In this document: piece by piece, positions 50,600 through 59,471 of the stretch
Layout: the number at the start of each line of letters is the position of its first letter
How positions within the stretch are numbered: position 1 is the first letter of the stretch
Origin: Dakarella massiliensis
Lineage (GTDB): Bacteria; Pseudomonadota; Gammaproteobacteria; Burkholderiales; Burkholderiaceae_F
Assembly (NCBI RefSeq): GCF_001182045.1
Contig: NZ_CVTY01000007.1
Location: forward strand, 310,001-374,000
Length of the DNA stretch: 64,000 bases
Direction: 5' to 3'
Notes under the pieces: model-generated
The model's database searches: none
What the model saw: the letters and a program-made list of their open reading frames with translations, nothing else
What the model was told of the DNA's origin: nothing
Made by a program: the position numbers and the translations under genes

Positions 50600-51589
50600 G
50601 TGGTCAACGTTAACCGTCGCGCCCTTATCGGCGCCGCCGCCTCTGCGGCTCTGTTGTCATCCATCCCTCAGTCAGCTCTCGCCTTTGGGCAGCGCCCGAT
50701 TACGATCGTGGTGCCGTGGCCCGCGGGCGGCCCTCTGGATGTCTCTGCCCGCATTCTCGCGGACGCGGTTAAGGGAGACCTCGGCACTGTGATCGTTGAG
50801 AACCGGCCGGGTGCCGGCGGCACGCGCGGCGTGAGTTCTGTTGCCCGTGAGAAGCCGGATGGCCGCACGCTCGTCGTCGGCGCCGTCGCGACCCACGCGA
50901 TCAACCCCTCGCTCTTCCGTCACCTTCCTTATGACCCGGTGAAGGACTTCACCCCGGTCACCCTGATCGCTCACGTGCCGAACGTGCTCGTGATCACGCC
51001 CGCCTTCCAGAAGAAGACCGGCATCCGCACCGTGAAGGATCTGATCGCCTACGCGAAGAAGAACCCCGGGAAGCTGAACTACGCCTCCGGCGGCAATGGC
51101 TCCGCGGGCCACCTCGCCGGTGAGCTCTTCAAGGCTGACACCGGTGTCAACATCGTCCACGTGCCGTTCCAGGGCGCGGGCCCCGCGAAGCTCTCCGTGA
51201 TGAGCGGCCAGACGCAGCTGATTTTCGATAATCTCGCCTCCGCCACCGCGAATATTGAGGCCGGGAAATTCATTCCGCTCGCCGTGACAACCGCGAAGCG
51301 CGCGAAGGCGCTCCCGAAGGTCCCGACGCTTGAGGAATGCGGCCTGAAGGGCTTCAACATTTCCACCTGGTACGGCCTCTTCGTTCCGGCGAAGACCCCG
51401 ACCGCGACCGTGGATAAGCTGAACGCCGCTTTCACGAAGGCGCTGCGCTCAAAGGAAGTGGACGCGCGCCTTGATAAGCTTGGCGGCGAAGCTGCTCCGA
51501 CCACGTCCGCTCAGTTCGCGGCTCTCATCCGAGAGGAAATCCCGAAGTACGCGAAGATCGTGAAGATCTCCGGCGCGCACGTCGACTGA
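50600..51589 (+). CDS. tctC: Tripartite tricarboxylate transporter receptor TctC (Bug family)
   Basis: A 329-residue periplasmic Bug protein with a signal peptide (RRALIGAAASAALLSSIPQSALA). The mature start RPITIVVPWPAGGPLDVSARILAD, VIVENRPGAGGTRGV, YDPVKDFTPVTLIA, YASGGNGSAGHLAGELF and VPFQGAGPAKLSVMSGQ are hallmark blocks. It captures a carboxylate in the periplasm for TctAB. The start codon is GTG, with AAAGGAAGG upstream. Two hairpins separate it from tctB, so receptor mRNA is probably in excess. Confidence 0.94.
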   Translation: MVNVNRRALIGAAASAALLSSIPQSALAFGQRPITIVVPWPAGGPLDVSARILADAVKGDLGTVIVENRPGAGGTRGVSSVAREKPDGRTLVVGAVATHAINPSLFRHLPYDPVKDFTPVTLIAHVPNVLVITPAFQKKTGIRTVKDLIAYAKKNPGKLNYASGGNGSAGHLAGELFKADTGVNIVHVPFQGAGPAKLSVMSGQTQLIFDNLASATANIEAGKFIPLAVTTAKRAKALPKVPTLEECGLKGFNISTWYGLFVPAKTPTATVDKLNAAFTKALRSKEVDARLDKLGGEAAPTTSAQFAALIREEIPKYAKIVKISGAHVD

Positions 51590-51592
51590 TAA

Positions 51593-51648
51593 CCCGGAAA
51601 AGCGGGGGGATCCTCGTCACCCCGCTCTTCTCCGGACGGTTTCTTTTT
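51593..51648 (+). terminator. Hairpin between tctC and tctB
   Basis: CCGG...CCGG and AGCGGGG/CCCCGCT stems, followed by TTTCTTTTT. It is likely a partial terminator within the operon. Confidence 0.75.
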
Positions 51649-51674
51649 CGCTTCAATCTGCCGGAAATGGATCT

Positions 51675-51708
51675 GGGCAGAGCTGGTTTCCGGCTCTGCC
51701 CGTTCTTG
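51675..51708 (+). terminator. Second hairpin upstream of tctB
   Basis: A GGGCAGAGC / GCTCTGCCC stem with GTTCTTGCC after it. The T run is weak; it may stabilise the upstream tctC mRNA. Confidence 0.5.
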
Positions 51709-51784
51709 CCTTCAGTGCGGGAGCATCTCACCCCCCGGCAGTTATCTGATTGATTGGCTTTCTCTTAAAAAGCGAGTTTTTCTT

Positions 51785-52258
51785 TTGCGCATCAAAAACG
51801 AGAGAGATTTCTGGGCGGGCATACTCTTCGCCGCCTGCGGTCTCTTCTTCATCATCACGGCCCAGGAGAACGAGCTTGGGTCCGCGGCCCGTATGGGCCC
51901 TGCCTATTTCCCGACGCTCCTCGCCGGCTGTCTCACCGCGCTCGGCCTCTTCTGCTCCGTGAAGGGACTTTTCTCCACGGGCGGCGCTCAGGATGGCGGC
52001 CGTGTCGGGCGCTTCCACTTCGGCCTCATGATCCTCATTCTCGGGGCGATCGCGCTTTTCTGCGTACTGCTCCCGTTCGCGGGCTTCGTCATCTCGATGG
52101 CCGTGATGATCGCCGTCTGCTCGCTCGCGAGCGGTGAATTCCGGGCAAAGGAAGTGATCGCGCTCATCGTGGTTCTCTGCGGACTCTGCTGGGTGATCTT
52201 CGTTTACCTCCTCGGTATGACGATCCCGGTGTTTCCTGAGTTTATGGTGGGGGAATAA
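51785..52258 (+). CDS. tctB: Tripartite tricarboxylate transporter small subunit TctB
   Basis: A 157-residue small membrane subunit with about four hydrophobic segments (ILFAACGLFFII, YFPTLLAGCLTALGLF, FGLMILILGAIALFCVLLPFAGFVI, VIALIVVLCGLCWVIFVYLLG). RDFWAGILFAACGLFF and ARMGPAYFP match the TctB family. The start is TTG (Met-Arg-Ile-Lys), chosen because family members begin at this point. No ATG lies suitably close and the ribosome site is weak. It is followed by tctA after three bases. Confidence 0.9.
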   Translation: MRIKNERDFWAGILFAACGLFFIITAQENELGSAARMGPAYFPTLLAGCLTALGLFCSVKGLFSTGGAQDGGRVGRFHFGLMILILGAIALFCVLLPFAGFVISMAVMIAVCSLASGEFRAKEVIALIVVLCGLCWVIFVYLLGMTIPVFPEFMVGE

Positions 52259-52261
52259 GCG

Positions 52262-53773
52262 ATGGATCTCGTTTCGAATCTGCTTCTGGGGTTTGAGAAC
52301 GCGCTGTCTCTCACGAACCTCATCTACTGCTTTATCGGCGTGACGGTCGGTACGCTGATCGGCGTGCTGCCGGGCATCGGCCCGGTCGCGACGATCGCGA
52401 TGCTGCTCCCGATCACCTATACGCTCGACCCGTCTGCCGCCCTCATCATGCTCGCCGGCATTTACTACGGCGCTCAGTACGGCGGCTCTACCACCGCGAT
52501 TCTCGTGAATATTCCGGGTGACGCTTCCGCTGTGATCACGTGTCTCGACGGTCACAAGATGGCGACAAAGGGGCGCGCCGGCGCGGCGCTCGGTATCGCG
52601 GCGCTCGGCTCCTTCTTCGCGGGCTGCGTCGCGACTCTCGTGATTGCCGCTTTCGCCCCGCCGCTGATTCAGGTCGCGTTCAAGTTCCAGCCGGCCGAGT
52701 ACTTCAGCCTCATGGTGCTGGGCCTCGTCGGCGCGATCGTTCTCGCGAACGGCTCGCTCATCAAGGCGTTCTGCATGACGCTTCTCGGGCTTCTCGTCGG
52801 CCTCATCGGCACCGACATCAATTCGGGGGCGCTCCGCTTTACGTTTGGTCTTGAGGATCTCCAGGACGGGCTTAACTTCGTCGCGATTTCGATGGGTATC
52901 TTCGGCTACGCCGAGATCATGAATCACCTCGAAGCGCGTCAAACCAGGAACTTCAATACGGGTTCGGTCGGCAAGGTCCTTCCCACCTGGGCGGATATCA
53001 AGAACTGCTTCGGCCCGATTGTCCGCGGCACCGCGATCGGTTCGATCCTCGGCGTGCTGCCGGGCGGCGGCGCCCTGCTCTCGTCCTTCGCCTCCTACAC
53101 GGTTGAAAAGAAGATTGCCGGAAAGAACGCGGATCCCGCGTTCGGCGAAGGCAATATCCGCGGCGTCGCGGGCCCGGAAACCGCGAATAATGCCGGAGCT
53201 CAGACATCCTTCATCCCGATGCTGACGCTTGGCATTCCGAGCAACGCCGTGATGGCCCTCATGATCGGCGCCATGATGATTCACGATATCCAGCCGGGGC
53301 CGCTCGTGATGAGCTCGAACCCAGGCCTCTTCTGGGGCCTCATTGTCTCGATGTGGATTGGGAACCTGATGCTGATCATCCTGAATCTTCCGATGATCAA
53401 TATCTGGGTAAAGCTCCTCAAGGTGCCGTACCGCTGGCTCTTCCCCGCGATCATCGCGTTCTGCGTGATCGGCACGTATTCGATCAATAACAATGTCTTC
53501 GATATCTGGGTGTCGATTGTCTTCGGGCTTCTCGGCTACCTCTTTATCAAGCTCGGGTGCGAGGCAGCGCCTTTCATTCTCGGCTTCATTCTCGGGCCGA
53601 TGATGGAAGAGAACCTGAGACGCGCGTTGCTGCTCTCGCGCGGCGACCCTTCGGTCTTCGTCACGCGCCCGATCTCCTGCGGCCTCCTCATTGCCGCCGC
53701 GATCCTTCTCATCCTCGTCCTCGCCCCTTCCATCCGGAAGAAACGCGAAGTGGCGTTCCAGGATGATGACTAG
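52262..53773 (+). CDS. tctA: Tripartite tricarboxylate transporter large subunit TctA
   Basis: A 503-residue main translocation subunit with about twelve membrane segments. It has GVLPGIGPVATIAMLLPITY and its inverted partner GVLPGGGALLSSFASYTVEKK, YYGAQYGGSTTAILVNIPGDASAVIT, GPETANNAGAQTSFIPMLTLGIP, and FVTRPISCGLLIAAAILLIL near the end. TctA uses the ion gradient to take up the carboxylate handed over by TctC. It is the last gene in tctCBA and ends at a terminator. Confidence 0.95.
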   Translation: MDLVSNLLLGFENALSLTNLIYCFIGVTVGTLIGVLPGIGPVATIAMLLPITYTLDPSAALIMLAGIYYGAQYGGSTTAILVNIPGDASAVITCLDGHKMATKGRAGAALGIAALGSFFAGCVATLVIAAFAPPLIQVAFKFQPAEYFSLMVLGLVGAIVLANGSLIKAFCMTLLGLLVGLIGTDINSGALRFTFGLEDLQDGLNFVAISMGIFGYAEIMNHLEARQTRNFNTGSVGKVLPTWADIKNCFGPIVRGTAIGSILGVLPGGGALLSSFASYTVEKKIAGKNADPAFGEGNIRGVAGPETANNAGAQTSFIPMLTLGIPSNAVMALMIGAMMIHDIQPGPLVMSSNPGLFWGLIVSMWIGNLMLIILNLPMINIWVKLLKVPYRWLFPAIIAFCVIGTYSINNNVFDIWVSIVFGLLGYLFIKLGCEAAPFILGFILGPMMEENLRRALLLSRGDPSVFVTRPISCGLLIAAAILLILVLAPSIRKKREVAFQDDD

Positions 53774-53803
53774 GCTTCAGGTCACCGATTAACGTCTGAC
53801 AAA

Positions 53804-53837
53804 CCGGTCCGGGATTCACTCCCGGGCCGTTTTTTTC
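53804..53837 (+). terminator. Terminator of tctCBA
   Basis: A CGGTCCGGGA / TCCCGGGCCG stem with a five-base loop, followed by T7. Confidence 0.92.
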
Positions 53838-54207
53838 TTTCCGGTTGTGAATTTCTGTATATAAACAGAAATCAGTCTCAACTAGATATTCCGGATTATC
53901 AGTTATTTACTGAAATTTCACTTTCCCACCCGGTATACCATTGCCAAAGCCTGTTTCAACGGGTAAACTCTTCGTCGGATTCAGATACCTCTTTTGGCTT
54001 AGACGTCACCTGTCAACTCCGGCGAAGATCGGAAGAAAAACGTCTTTTTTGTATTACATATAAAAACAACAACTCCTGAATCCCGGCGGTCTCTGAGAAA
54101 GCCTTTGCCTGAATGAACCGAGAGACGGGGGAGCGATTCCCCGGGTGTTCCGCTTCAGGCGTCTTCAGGGCTCTCCCCGAGGCTAGAAGTAAATAGGAGA
54201 ACCAGAG
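53838..54207. promoter_or_regulatory. AT-rich control region upstream of the molybdoenzyme genes
   Basis: A 370-base region without a coding frame. It has two inverted repeats: ATTTCTGT-N6-ACAGAAAT (53851-53872) and TCAGT-N5-ACTGA (53899-53913). Nearer the gene is a three-tier stem (54107-54160) in which GCCTGAA pairs with TTCAGGC, GAAC with GTTC, and GGGG with CCCC. Possible operators and a structured leader; no regulator identified. Confidence 0.45.
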
Positions 54208-56586
54208 ATGATTTTTCACCCCGTATCCCGGAGGTCCCTCTTAAAGGCTTTTATGGCTGCCGGACTCCCGATGATGCCTGTTGCCCGCGCGGTTGCCGAC
54301 GCGATGAACAGCAAGGACACGTGCACCTGGTGCGCGTGCGTGATCAACTGCGGACAGCGCTGCGCGCTCCGCGTCTTTTCGCATAACGGGCAGGTAATCC
54401 GGATTGAAACGGATAACTCGCAGCCTGATACGCTCGGCCCCCGTCAGCTCCGGGCCTGTCAGCGCGGCCGCTCGATGCGTGAACGGATTTATTCGCCTGA
54501 CCGCCTCCGCTTCCCGATGAAGCGAGTGGGAGAACGCGGCGAAGGCAAGTTCGAACGCATCTCGTGGGATGAGGCGCTCGACACGATCGCGAAGGAATGG
54601 ACCCGCATCAAAAACCAGTATGGGAACGACTCGATCTACTGGCAGTACTGCTCGGGGCAGCAGTCGCTTGTGAGCTCGCGCCGCGCCTGGCAGCGCCTGA
54701 TGAACCTGATGGGCGGGTACCTGCAGTACTACGGCTCCTACTCCAACGCTCAAGGGGCCGCCGCCTTCCCGAAGACCTACGGCGGCCGCCCGAGTTCCCT
54801 CCCGAGCGAAATCGCGAACGCCGAACTCTACGTGCTTTTCGGCAATAATCCGTCTGTCACGCGGCCGTCAGGCGGCGGCAAGGGTTTCCAGATTGACGCC
54901 GCGCTCACGCGTCACCGCCCGAAGAAAATCATCGTGATTGACCCGGCGTTCACGGATACCTGCACGGCGCGCGCCGACCAGTGGATCCCGATCCGCCCGG
55001 GGACGGACGCTGCCCTCATCTCCGCTCTCGCCTATGAATTCATCACGAATGGCTGGATCGATCAGGCGTTCCTCGACCGCTACTGCGTGGGGTTTGATGA
55101 GAAGACGCTTCCGAAATCCGCCCCCGCGAAGTCAGACTACAAGTCCTATATCCTCGGCGCGGGCCCCGACGGCACGGCGAAGACCCCGGAATGGGCGGCC
55201 CCCATCACCGGCATCCCGGTGGATGTGATCCGGAGCCTCGCGCGCGAAATGGCGATGACGAAGCCCCTCTTTGTCTCCCAGGGCTGGGGCCCGCAACGTC
55301 AGGCAAACGGCGAAGCCACCTGCCGCGCGATCGCCATGGTGCCGATTCTGCTTGGCCAGGTCGGTCTCCCCGGGACGAACACCGGAGCTCATGAAGGAAA
55401 CACCTCCTTCCCCGCGGTCTATCTCCCGATCGGAAAGAACCCGGTTCAGGCCAAGATTCCGGTCTATATGTGGACGGACGCGATTCTCCGCGGCCCCGAA
55501 ATGACGCGCCGCAACTCGGCGCTTCACGGCGCTGAGAAGCTCCGCACCGGAATCAAGATGATCGTGAATTCGGGCGGCAACACGCTGATCAATCAGCACG
55601 GCGACTGCAACTGGACGGATAAGGTGCTCCGCGACACGTCGAAGTGCGAATTTATCCTCGTCTGCGACAACATGATGACGCCGTCCGCGCGCTACGCGGA
55701 TATCCTGCTCCCCGATACGCTTGGGCCTGAAACGAACGACGCGGCGTGCCAGGGCGGCTCGCACGGCGACGTGGCCTGCATGCTCGCGATCCAGGAAGCC
55801 GTGAAGCCGATGTATGACCAGAAATCGTCCTTCGAGATCTGCAGGCTTCTCGCCGCGAAGCTGGGGCTTGAGGAGAAGTTCACCGAAGGCCGCTCTCAGA
55901 TGGACTGGGTGAAGTGGTGCTACGAGGAAACGCGTAAGAAGGTGCCGCAGCTCCCCGACTTCGCGACCTTCTGGAAGGACGGCATGGCGAAGGTCTGGGG
56001 TTACCGCAAGGACCCGATCGCGCTTGAAGCGTTCCGGAAGGACCCGATGAAGCACCCGCTGAAGACCCCGAGCGGCAAGATCGAAATCTATTCCGAACAG
56101 CTCGCGCGGGAAACCGCGGACTGGGAGCTTCCGGAAGGGGATGTCATTTCCCCGATTCCGATCTTCTACCGGACCTGGGATATGCCGGGTGACCCCGAAG
56201 GAAAGGCTTTCCCGCTGCAGTGCTTCGGGTTCCACGGGCACGGCAGGATTCACTCCACGTTCCATAACCTCCCGAAACTCCGCTACCTGCACCCCGACAT
56301 GGTGGTGATGAACCCGATCGACGCAGAAGAGCGCGGCATCAGGGATGGAGAAAAGGTGGTGGTCTTCAACCGCCGCGGCGGCGTGATGCTGCCCGCCCGG
56401 GTAACGCCCCGCATTATGCCGGGCGTGATCACGATCCCGCAGGGCGCCTGGTATAAGCCCACGATGGTGAACGGAATGCGGATTGACGTCGGCGGCTGCA
56501 TCAATACGCTCGCCGGACACCGTCCGAGCGCGTACGCAAAAGGCAACGCGCAGCACAACATCCTCGTCGAAGTGAGAACGGCCTGA
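54208..56586 (+). CDS. Tat-exported DmsA-type molybdopterin oxidoreductase
   Basis: A 792-residue DMSO-reductase-family catalytic subunit. It has a twin-arginine signal (SRRSLLKAF) and a [4Fe-4S] site (Cys44-x3-Cys48-x3-Cys52 ... Cys84 in RACQRGRSM). GEGKFERISWDEAL is followed by the YYGSYSNAQ region, where Ser179 is the likely Mo ligand as in E. coli DmsA. RPSGGGKGFQ, GGNTLINQHGD and GRIHSTFHNLP mark cofactor contacts. It reduces an S- or N-oxide or related acceptor; which one is not certain. The start at 54208 is preceded by AGGAGAACCAG. It lies 22 bases before the DmsB-like subunit. Confidence 0.92.
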   Translation: MIFHPVSRRSLLKAFMAAGLPMMPVARAVADAMNSKDTCTWCACVINCGQRCALRVFSHNGQVIRIETDNSQPDTLGPRQLRACQRGRSMRERIYSPDRLRFPMKRVGERGEGKFERISWDEALDTIAKEWTRIKNQYGNDSIYWQYCSGQQSLVSSRRAWQRLMNLMGGYLQYYGSYSNAQGAAAFPKTYGGRPSSLPSEIANAELYVLFGNNPSVTRPSGGGKGFQIDAALTRHRPKKIIVIDPAFTDTCTARADQWIPIRPGTDAALISALAYEFITNGWIDQAFLDRYCVGFDEKTLPKSAPAKSDYKSYILGAGPDGTAKTPEWAAPITGIPVDVIRSLAREMAMTKPLFVSQGWGPQRQANGEATCRAIAMVPILLGQVGLPGTNTGAHEGNTSFPAVYLPIGKNPVQAKIPVYMWTDAILRGPEMTRRNSALHGAEKLRTGIKMIVNSGGNTLINQHGDCNWTDKVLRDTSKCEFILVCDNMMTPSARYADILLPDTLGPETNDAACQGGSHGDVACMLAIQEAVKPMYDQKSSFEICRLLAAKLGLEEKFTEGRSQMDWVKWCYEETRKKVPQLPDFATFWKDGMAKVWGYRKDPIALEAFRKDPMKHPLKTPSGKIEIYSEQLARETADWELPEGDVISPIPIFYRTWDMPGDPEGKAFPLQCFGFHGHGRIHSTFHNLPKLRYLHPDMVVMNPIDAEERGIRDGEKVVVFNRRGGVMLPARVTPRIMPGVITIPQGAWYKPTMVNGMRIDVGGCINTLAGHRPSAYAKGNAQHNILVEVRTA

Positions 56587-56608
56587 GGCCGGAATCAGGA
56601 GCAGAAAA

Positions 56609-57220
56609 ATGGGACAGAAAGGATTTTATTTTGATCAGACCCGCTGCACCGGCTGCCGGACTTGCTCCGTCGCCTGCAGTGACCTGCATAACTACGCGCC
56701 GGATATCGTGCTGCGCCGCGTGATTGAGTTTGAGGGCGGCACGTGGAAAGTGAACACCGACGGGACCTGCACGCAGAATGTCTTCGCGTACTACACGTCG
56801 ATCGGCTGCAATGAGTGCGAGAACCCGGTGTGCGTGAAGGCGTGCCCGACGGGGGCTCACCACAAGCGGACCGAGGACGGCCTCGTTGTGATCGATACGG
56901 AGAAATGCATCGGCTGCGGCATGTGCGCGAAAGCGTGCCCGTACGGCTCTCCCGTCCTCGACACCGCTGCGAAAAAGATGCGGAAGTGTGACGGCTGTGT
57001 CGCGAGAACCTCAAAAGGCGGCATGCCAGTCTGCGTTGAGGCGTGCCCTGAGCGGGCGCTTGAATTCGGGGATATCGAGGAACTTCGGAAGAAGCACGGG
57101 AATAACGCCGCGATCGCGCCGCTCCCGGATCCCGCTGAAACGAAGCCCTGCCTCACAATCAGGCCCTGCGCGTCCGCGAAGCCCTCAGGCTTCAAAGGCG
57201 GCACTGCGCATCGGTTCTGA
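56609..57220 (+). CDS. DmsB-type iron-sulfur electron transfer subunit
   Basis: A 203-residue protein with four ferredoxin-type cluster motifs: CTGCRTCSVAC (about residues 13-23), CNECENPVCVKACP, CIGCGMCAKACPYG and CDGCVARTSKGGMPVCVEACP. This is the DmsB/PsrB layout carrying electrons from the membrane to the Mo subunit. No membrane-anchor gene (DmsC/NrfD type) follows; the next gene is htpG after a terminator and a heat-shock promoter. The anchor may be elsewhere, or the enzyme may use a soluble donor. Confidence 0.93.
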   Translation: MGQKGFYFDQTRCTGCRTCSVACSDLHNYAPDIVLRRVIEFEGGTWKVNTDGTCTQNVFAYYTSIGCNECENPVCVKACPTGAHHKRTEDGLVVIDTEKCIGCGMCAKACPYGSPVLDTAAKKMRKCDGCVARTSKGGMPVCVEACPERALEFGDIEELRKKHGNNAAIAPLPDPAETKPCLTIRPCASAKPSGFKGGTAHRF

Positions 57221-57246
57221 TTGGTAAGTCAGAAAATTCACCTCTG

Positions 57247-57284
57247 AATCCCGTCCGCCGTCATCGGCTGGGCGGGATTTTTTT
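57247..57284 (+). terminator. Terminator of the dmsAB-like operon
   Basis: An AATCCCG / CGGGATT outer stem with an inner GCCG/CGGC stem, T7. Confidence 0.92.
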
Positions 57285-57292
57285 ACGCGCCT

Positions 57293-57321
57293 CTTGAAAT
57301 TTTCATCCCCTGCCCCCATTT
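57293..57321 (+). promoter_or_regulatory. Sigma-32 (RpoH) heat-shock promoter of htpG
   Basis: CTTGAAA and CCCCATTT separated by 14 bases, a full match to the sigma-32 consensus, 68 bases before the htpG ATG. Confidence 0.9.
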
Positions 57322-57388
57322 AATTATTTATTGAAGTTTTACTTGGGGACGGCGTGTGCCGTCCGCTAGTCAGGAGATGCAATAGAAA

Positions 57389-59272
57389 ATGGCTGCACAG
57401 GTTCACGGCTTCCAGACCGAAGTAACGAAGCTACTCAAGCTGCTCGCAAATTCCCTTTATTCCAATAAGGAGATCTTTCTCCGCGAGCTGATTTCAAACG
57501 CCTCTGACGCGGTTGATAAGCTTCGCTTCCTCTCGATTCAGGATCCGCTCCTCACGAAGGACGATCCGCTTTTCCATATCCGCGTGAAGGCGGACGAAGC
57601 AGCCGGCACCCTGACGATTTCCGATAACGGTATCGGCATGACGCTTGACGAAGCGAACGAGCACCTCGGCACGATCGCGAAGTCGGGCACTGAAGAATTC
57701 TTCCGCAATCTCTCGCAGGATCAGGCGAAGGCCTCCCAGCTGATCGGTCAGTTCGGTGTCGGTTTCTACAGCGCCTTTATCGTCGCGGACCGCGTGACCG
57801 TAGTGTCCCGCTCCGCGAAAGCGGCCGCGAACGAAGCCGTCCGCTGGACCTCTGACGGAAACGGCACCTATGAGTCCGAGCTCACGACGAAAGACACCCG
57901 CGGCACCGATGTGATCCTGACGCTCAAGGATTCTGAGAAGGAATTCCTGAACGAATGGACGCTCCGCGGCATCATCACGAAGTACTCCGACCACATTTCG
58001 ACCCCGGTCTGGCTCTGGGAAAAAGAGACGCCGGCAGACGACAAGAAGGAACCCACCTGGAAGTGGGTTCAGGTGAATGACGCGAAGGCGCTCTGGACGC
58101 TGCCCCCGAAGGACGTGAAGGACGAGCAGTACAAAGAGTTCTATAAGCATCTGACGCACGACTACGATGATCCGCTCACCTGGGCGAATAACCGCGTTGA
58201 AGGCGACCTCGAATACACGAGCCTCCTCTATATCCCGAAGACCGCTCCGTGGGATCTCTATAACCGCGAGCAGAAGAACGGGCTGAAGCTCTACGTTCAG
58301 CGTGTTTTCATCATGGATAACGCCGAGGAGTTCCTCCCGAACTACCTCCGCTTCGTGAAGGGGCTCGTTGACACCGCTGACCTTCCGCTTAACGTGTCGC
58401 GCGAAATCCTTCAGGACAGCGCGGTGACCCGGAAACTCCGCCGCGCGCTTACGAAGCGCGCCCTCACGATGATCGGGAAGCTCGCCGAGGATAAGACGAA
58501 GTACGCTGAGTTCTGGAGCCGGTTCGGCCGCGTGCTGAAGGAGGGCCCGGTTGAGGACCGCTCGAACCAGGAAGAAATTCTGAAGCTCCTCCGCTTCGCA
58601 TCGACAAAGTCCGGTACGAACACCGAAGACGTGTCGCTCACCGACTATGTCGCCCGGAAGCCCGAGAAGCAGAAGCACATCTACTACATTACGGCCGGCA
58701 GCTACGAAGCCGCCGCGAACTCGCCGTACCTCGAGACGCTGAAGAAGAAGGGGATCGAAGTGCTCCTCCTCTGGGACCGCGTGGACGAGTGGCTGATGGG
58801 CAACGTCGAAGCGTTCGACGGCAAGACCTTCATCTCCGCCACCGCGAAGGACCTCGACCTTGGGGAACTCGAGGACAAGGAAGAAGAGAAGCAGAAGGAA
58901 GAGTCCGAGAAGCAGCATAAGGGACTCGTTGAGCGCCTGAAGAAGGCGCTCGGCGGCAAGGTTCAGGACGTGAAGGTGACGGCCCGCCTCGTTGACTCCC
59001 CAGCCTGCGTGGTCGGAGCCCAGGATCAGATGCTGACGCAGCAGATGCGCCGCATGCTCGAAGCCGCGGGTCAGGCGGTGCCTGAAGAGAACTACACGCT
59101 TGAAATCAACCCCGATCATCCGCTGATCGGACGTATGGCTGCTGAAACCGACGAAGCGAAGTTCACGCAGTGGGCGAACTTCATCTTCGCCGAGGCGCAG
59201 CTCGCTGACCAGGGCACGCTGAAGGATCCGAGCTCTTTCATCAAGAGCCTGAATGAACTCCTTCTGAAGTAA
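57389..59272 (+). CDS. htpG: Chaperone HtpG (Hsp90)
   Basis: A 627-residue Hsp90 homolog. The GHKL ATP-binding domain carries FLRELISNASDAVDKLRF, DNGIGM, LGTIAKSGT and GQFGVGFYSAFIV. The middle domain has LYVQRVFIMDN and RGLVD-like FVKGLVDTADLPLNVSREILQ with the ATPase arginine, and the C-terminal dimerisation domain has MRRMLEAAG. Length and motifs are those of a full bacterial HtpG. It stands alone under a sigma-32 promoter and ends at a strong terminator. Confidence 0.97.
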   Translation: MAAQVHGFQTEVTKLLKLLANSLYSNKEIFLRELISNASDAVDKLRFLSIQDPLLTKDDPLFHIRVKADEAAGTLTISDNGIGMTLDEANEHLGTIAKSGTEEFFRNLSQDQAKASQLIGQFGVGFYSAFIVADRVTVVSRSAKAAANEAVRWTSDGNGTYESELTTKDTRGTDVILTLKDSEKEFLNEWTLRGIITKYSDHISTPVWLWEKETPADDKKEPTWKWVQVNDAKALWTLPPKDVKDEQYKEFYKHLTHDYDDPLTWANNRVEGDLEYTSLLYIPKTAPWDLYNREQKNGLKLYVQRVFIMDNAEEFLPNYLRFVKGLVDTADLPLNVSREILQDSAVTRKLRRALTKRALTMIGKLAEDKTKYAEFWSRFGRVLKEGPVEDRSNQEEILKLLRFASTKSGTNTEDVSLTDYVARKPEKQKHIYYITAGSYEAAANSPYLETLKKKGIEVLLLWDRVDEWLMGNVEAFDGKTFISATAKDLDLGELEDKEEEKQKEESEKQHKGLVERLKKALGGKVQDVKVTARLVDSPACVVGAQDQMLTQQMRRMLEAAGQAVPEENYTLEINPDHPLIGRMAAETDEAKFTQWANFIFAEAQLADQGTLKDPSSFIKSLNELLLK

Positions 59273-59337
59273 TTCGCAGTACCTCCGGAGCTGCACCAGA
59301 AACAGATCCGGAGCGCTTTGCTTAGTCTCTCTCTTGA

Positions 59338-59377
59338 CTGCCGGAAAGCTGAAAAATCAGCTTTCCGGCCTTTTTTT
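59338..59377 (+). terminator. Terminator of htpG
   Basis: A GCCGGAAAGCTGA / TCAGCTTTCCGGC stem, four-base loop, CT7. Confidence 0.94.
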
Positions 59378-59413
59378 ATGCTGAACGGCCGAAATTTCAC
59401 CCCTTTAAAGCCC

Positions 59414-59444
59414 GAAAAAGGCGGTTCTCCGGAAAGAACCGCCC
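59414..59444 (-). terminator. Terminator of the tannase-like hydrolase gene
   Basis: On the minus strand, a GGCGGTTCT / AGAACCGCC stem with a six-base loop, followed by TTTTTC. Confidence 0.9.
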
Positions 59445-59471
59445 TTCTTCACCTCTGATCCGCTCTGGAAC

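Noticed and set aside
53855-53868. CTGT...ACAG element resembling a LexA box
   Set aside because: The spacing is six bases, not the eight of the E. coli-type box, and the adjacent gene is a molybdoenzyme. Kept only as an unspecified palindrome.
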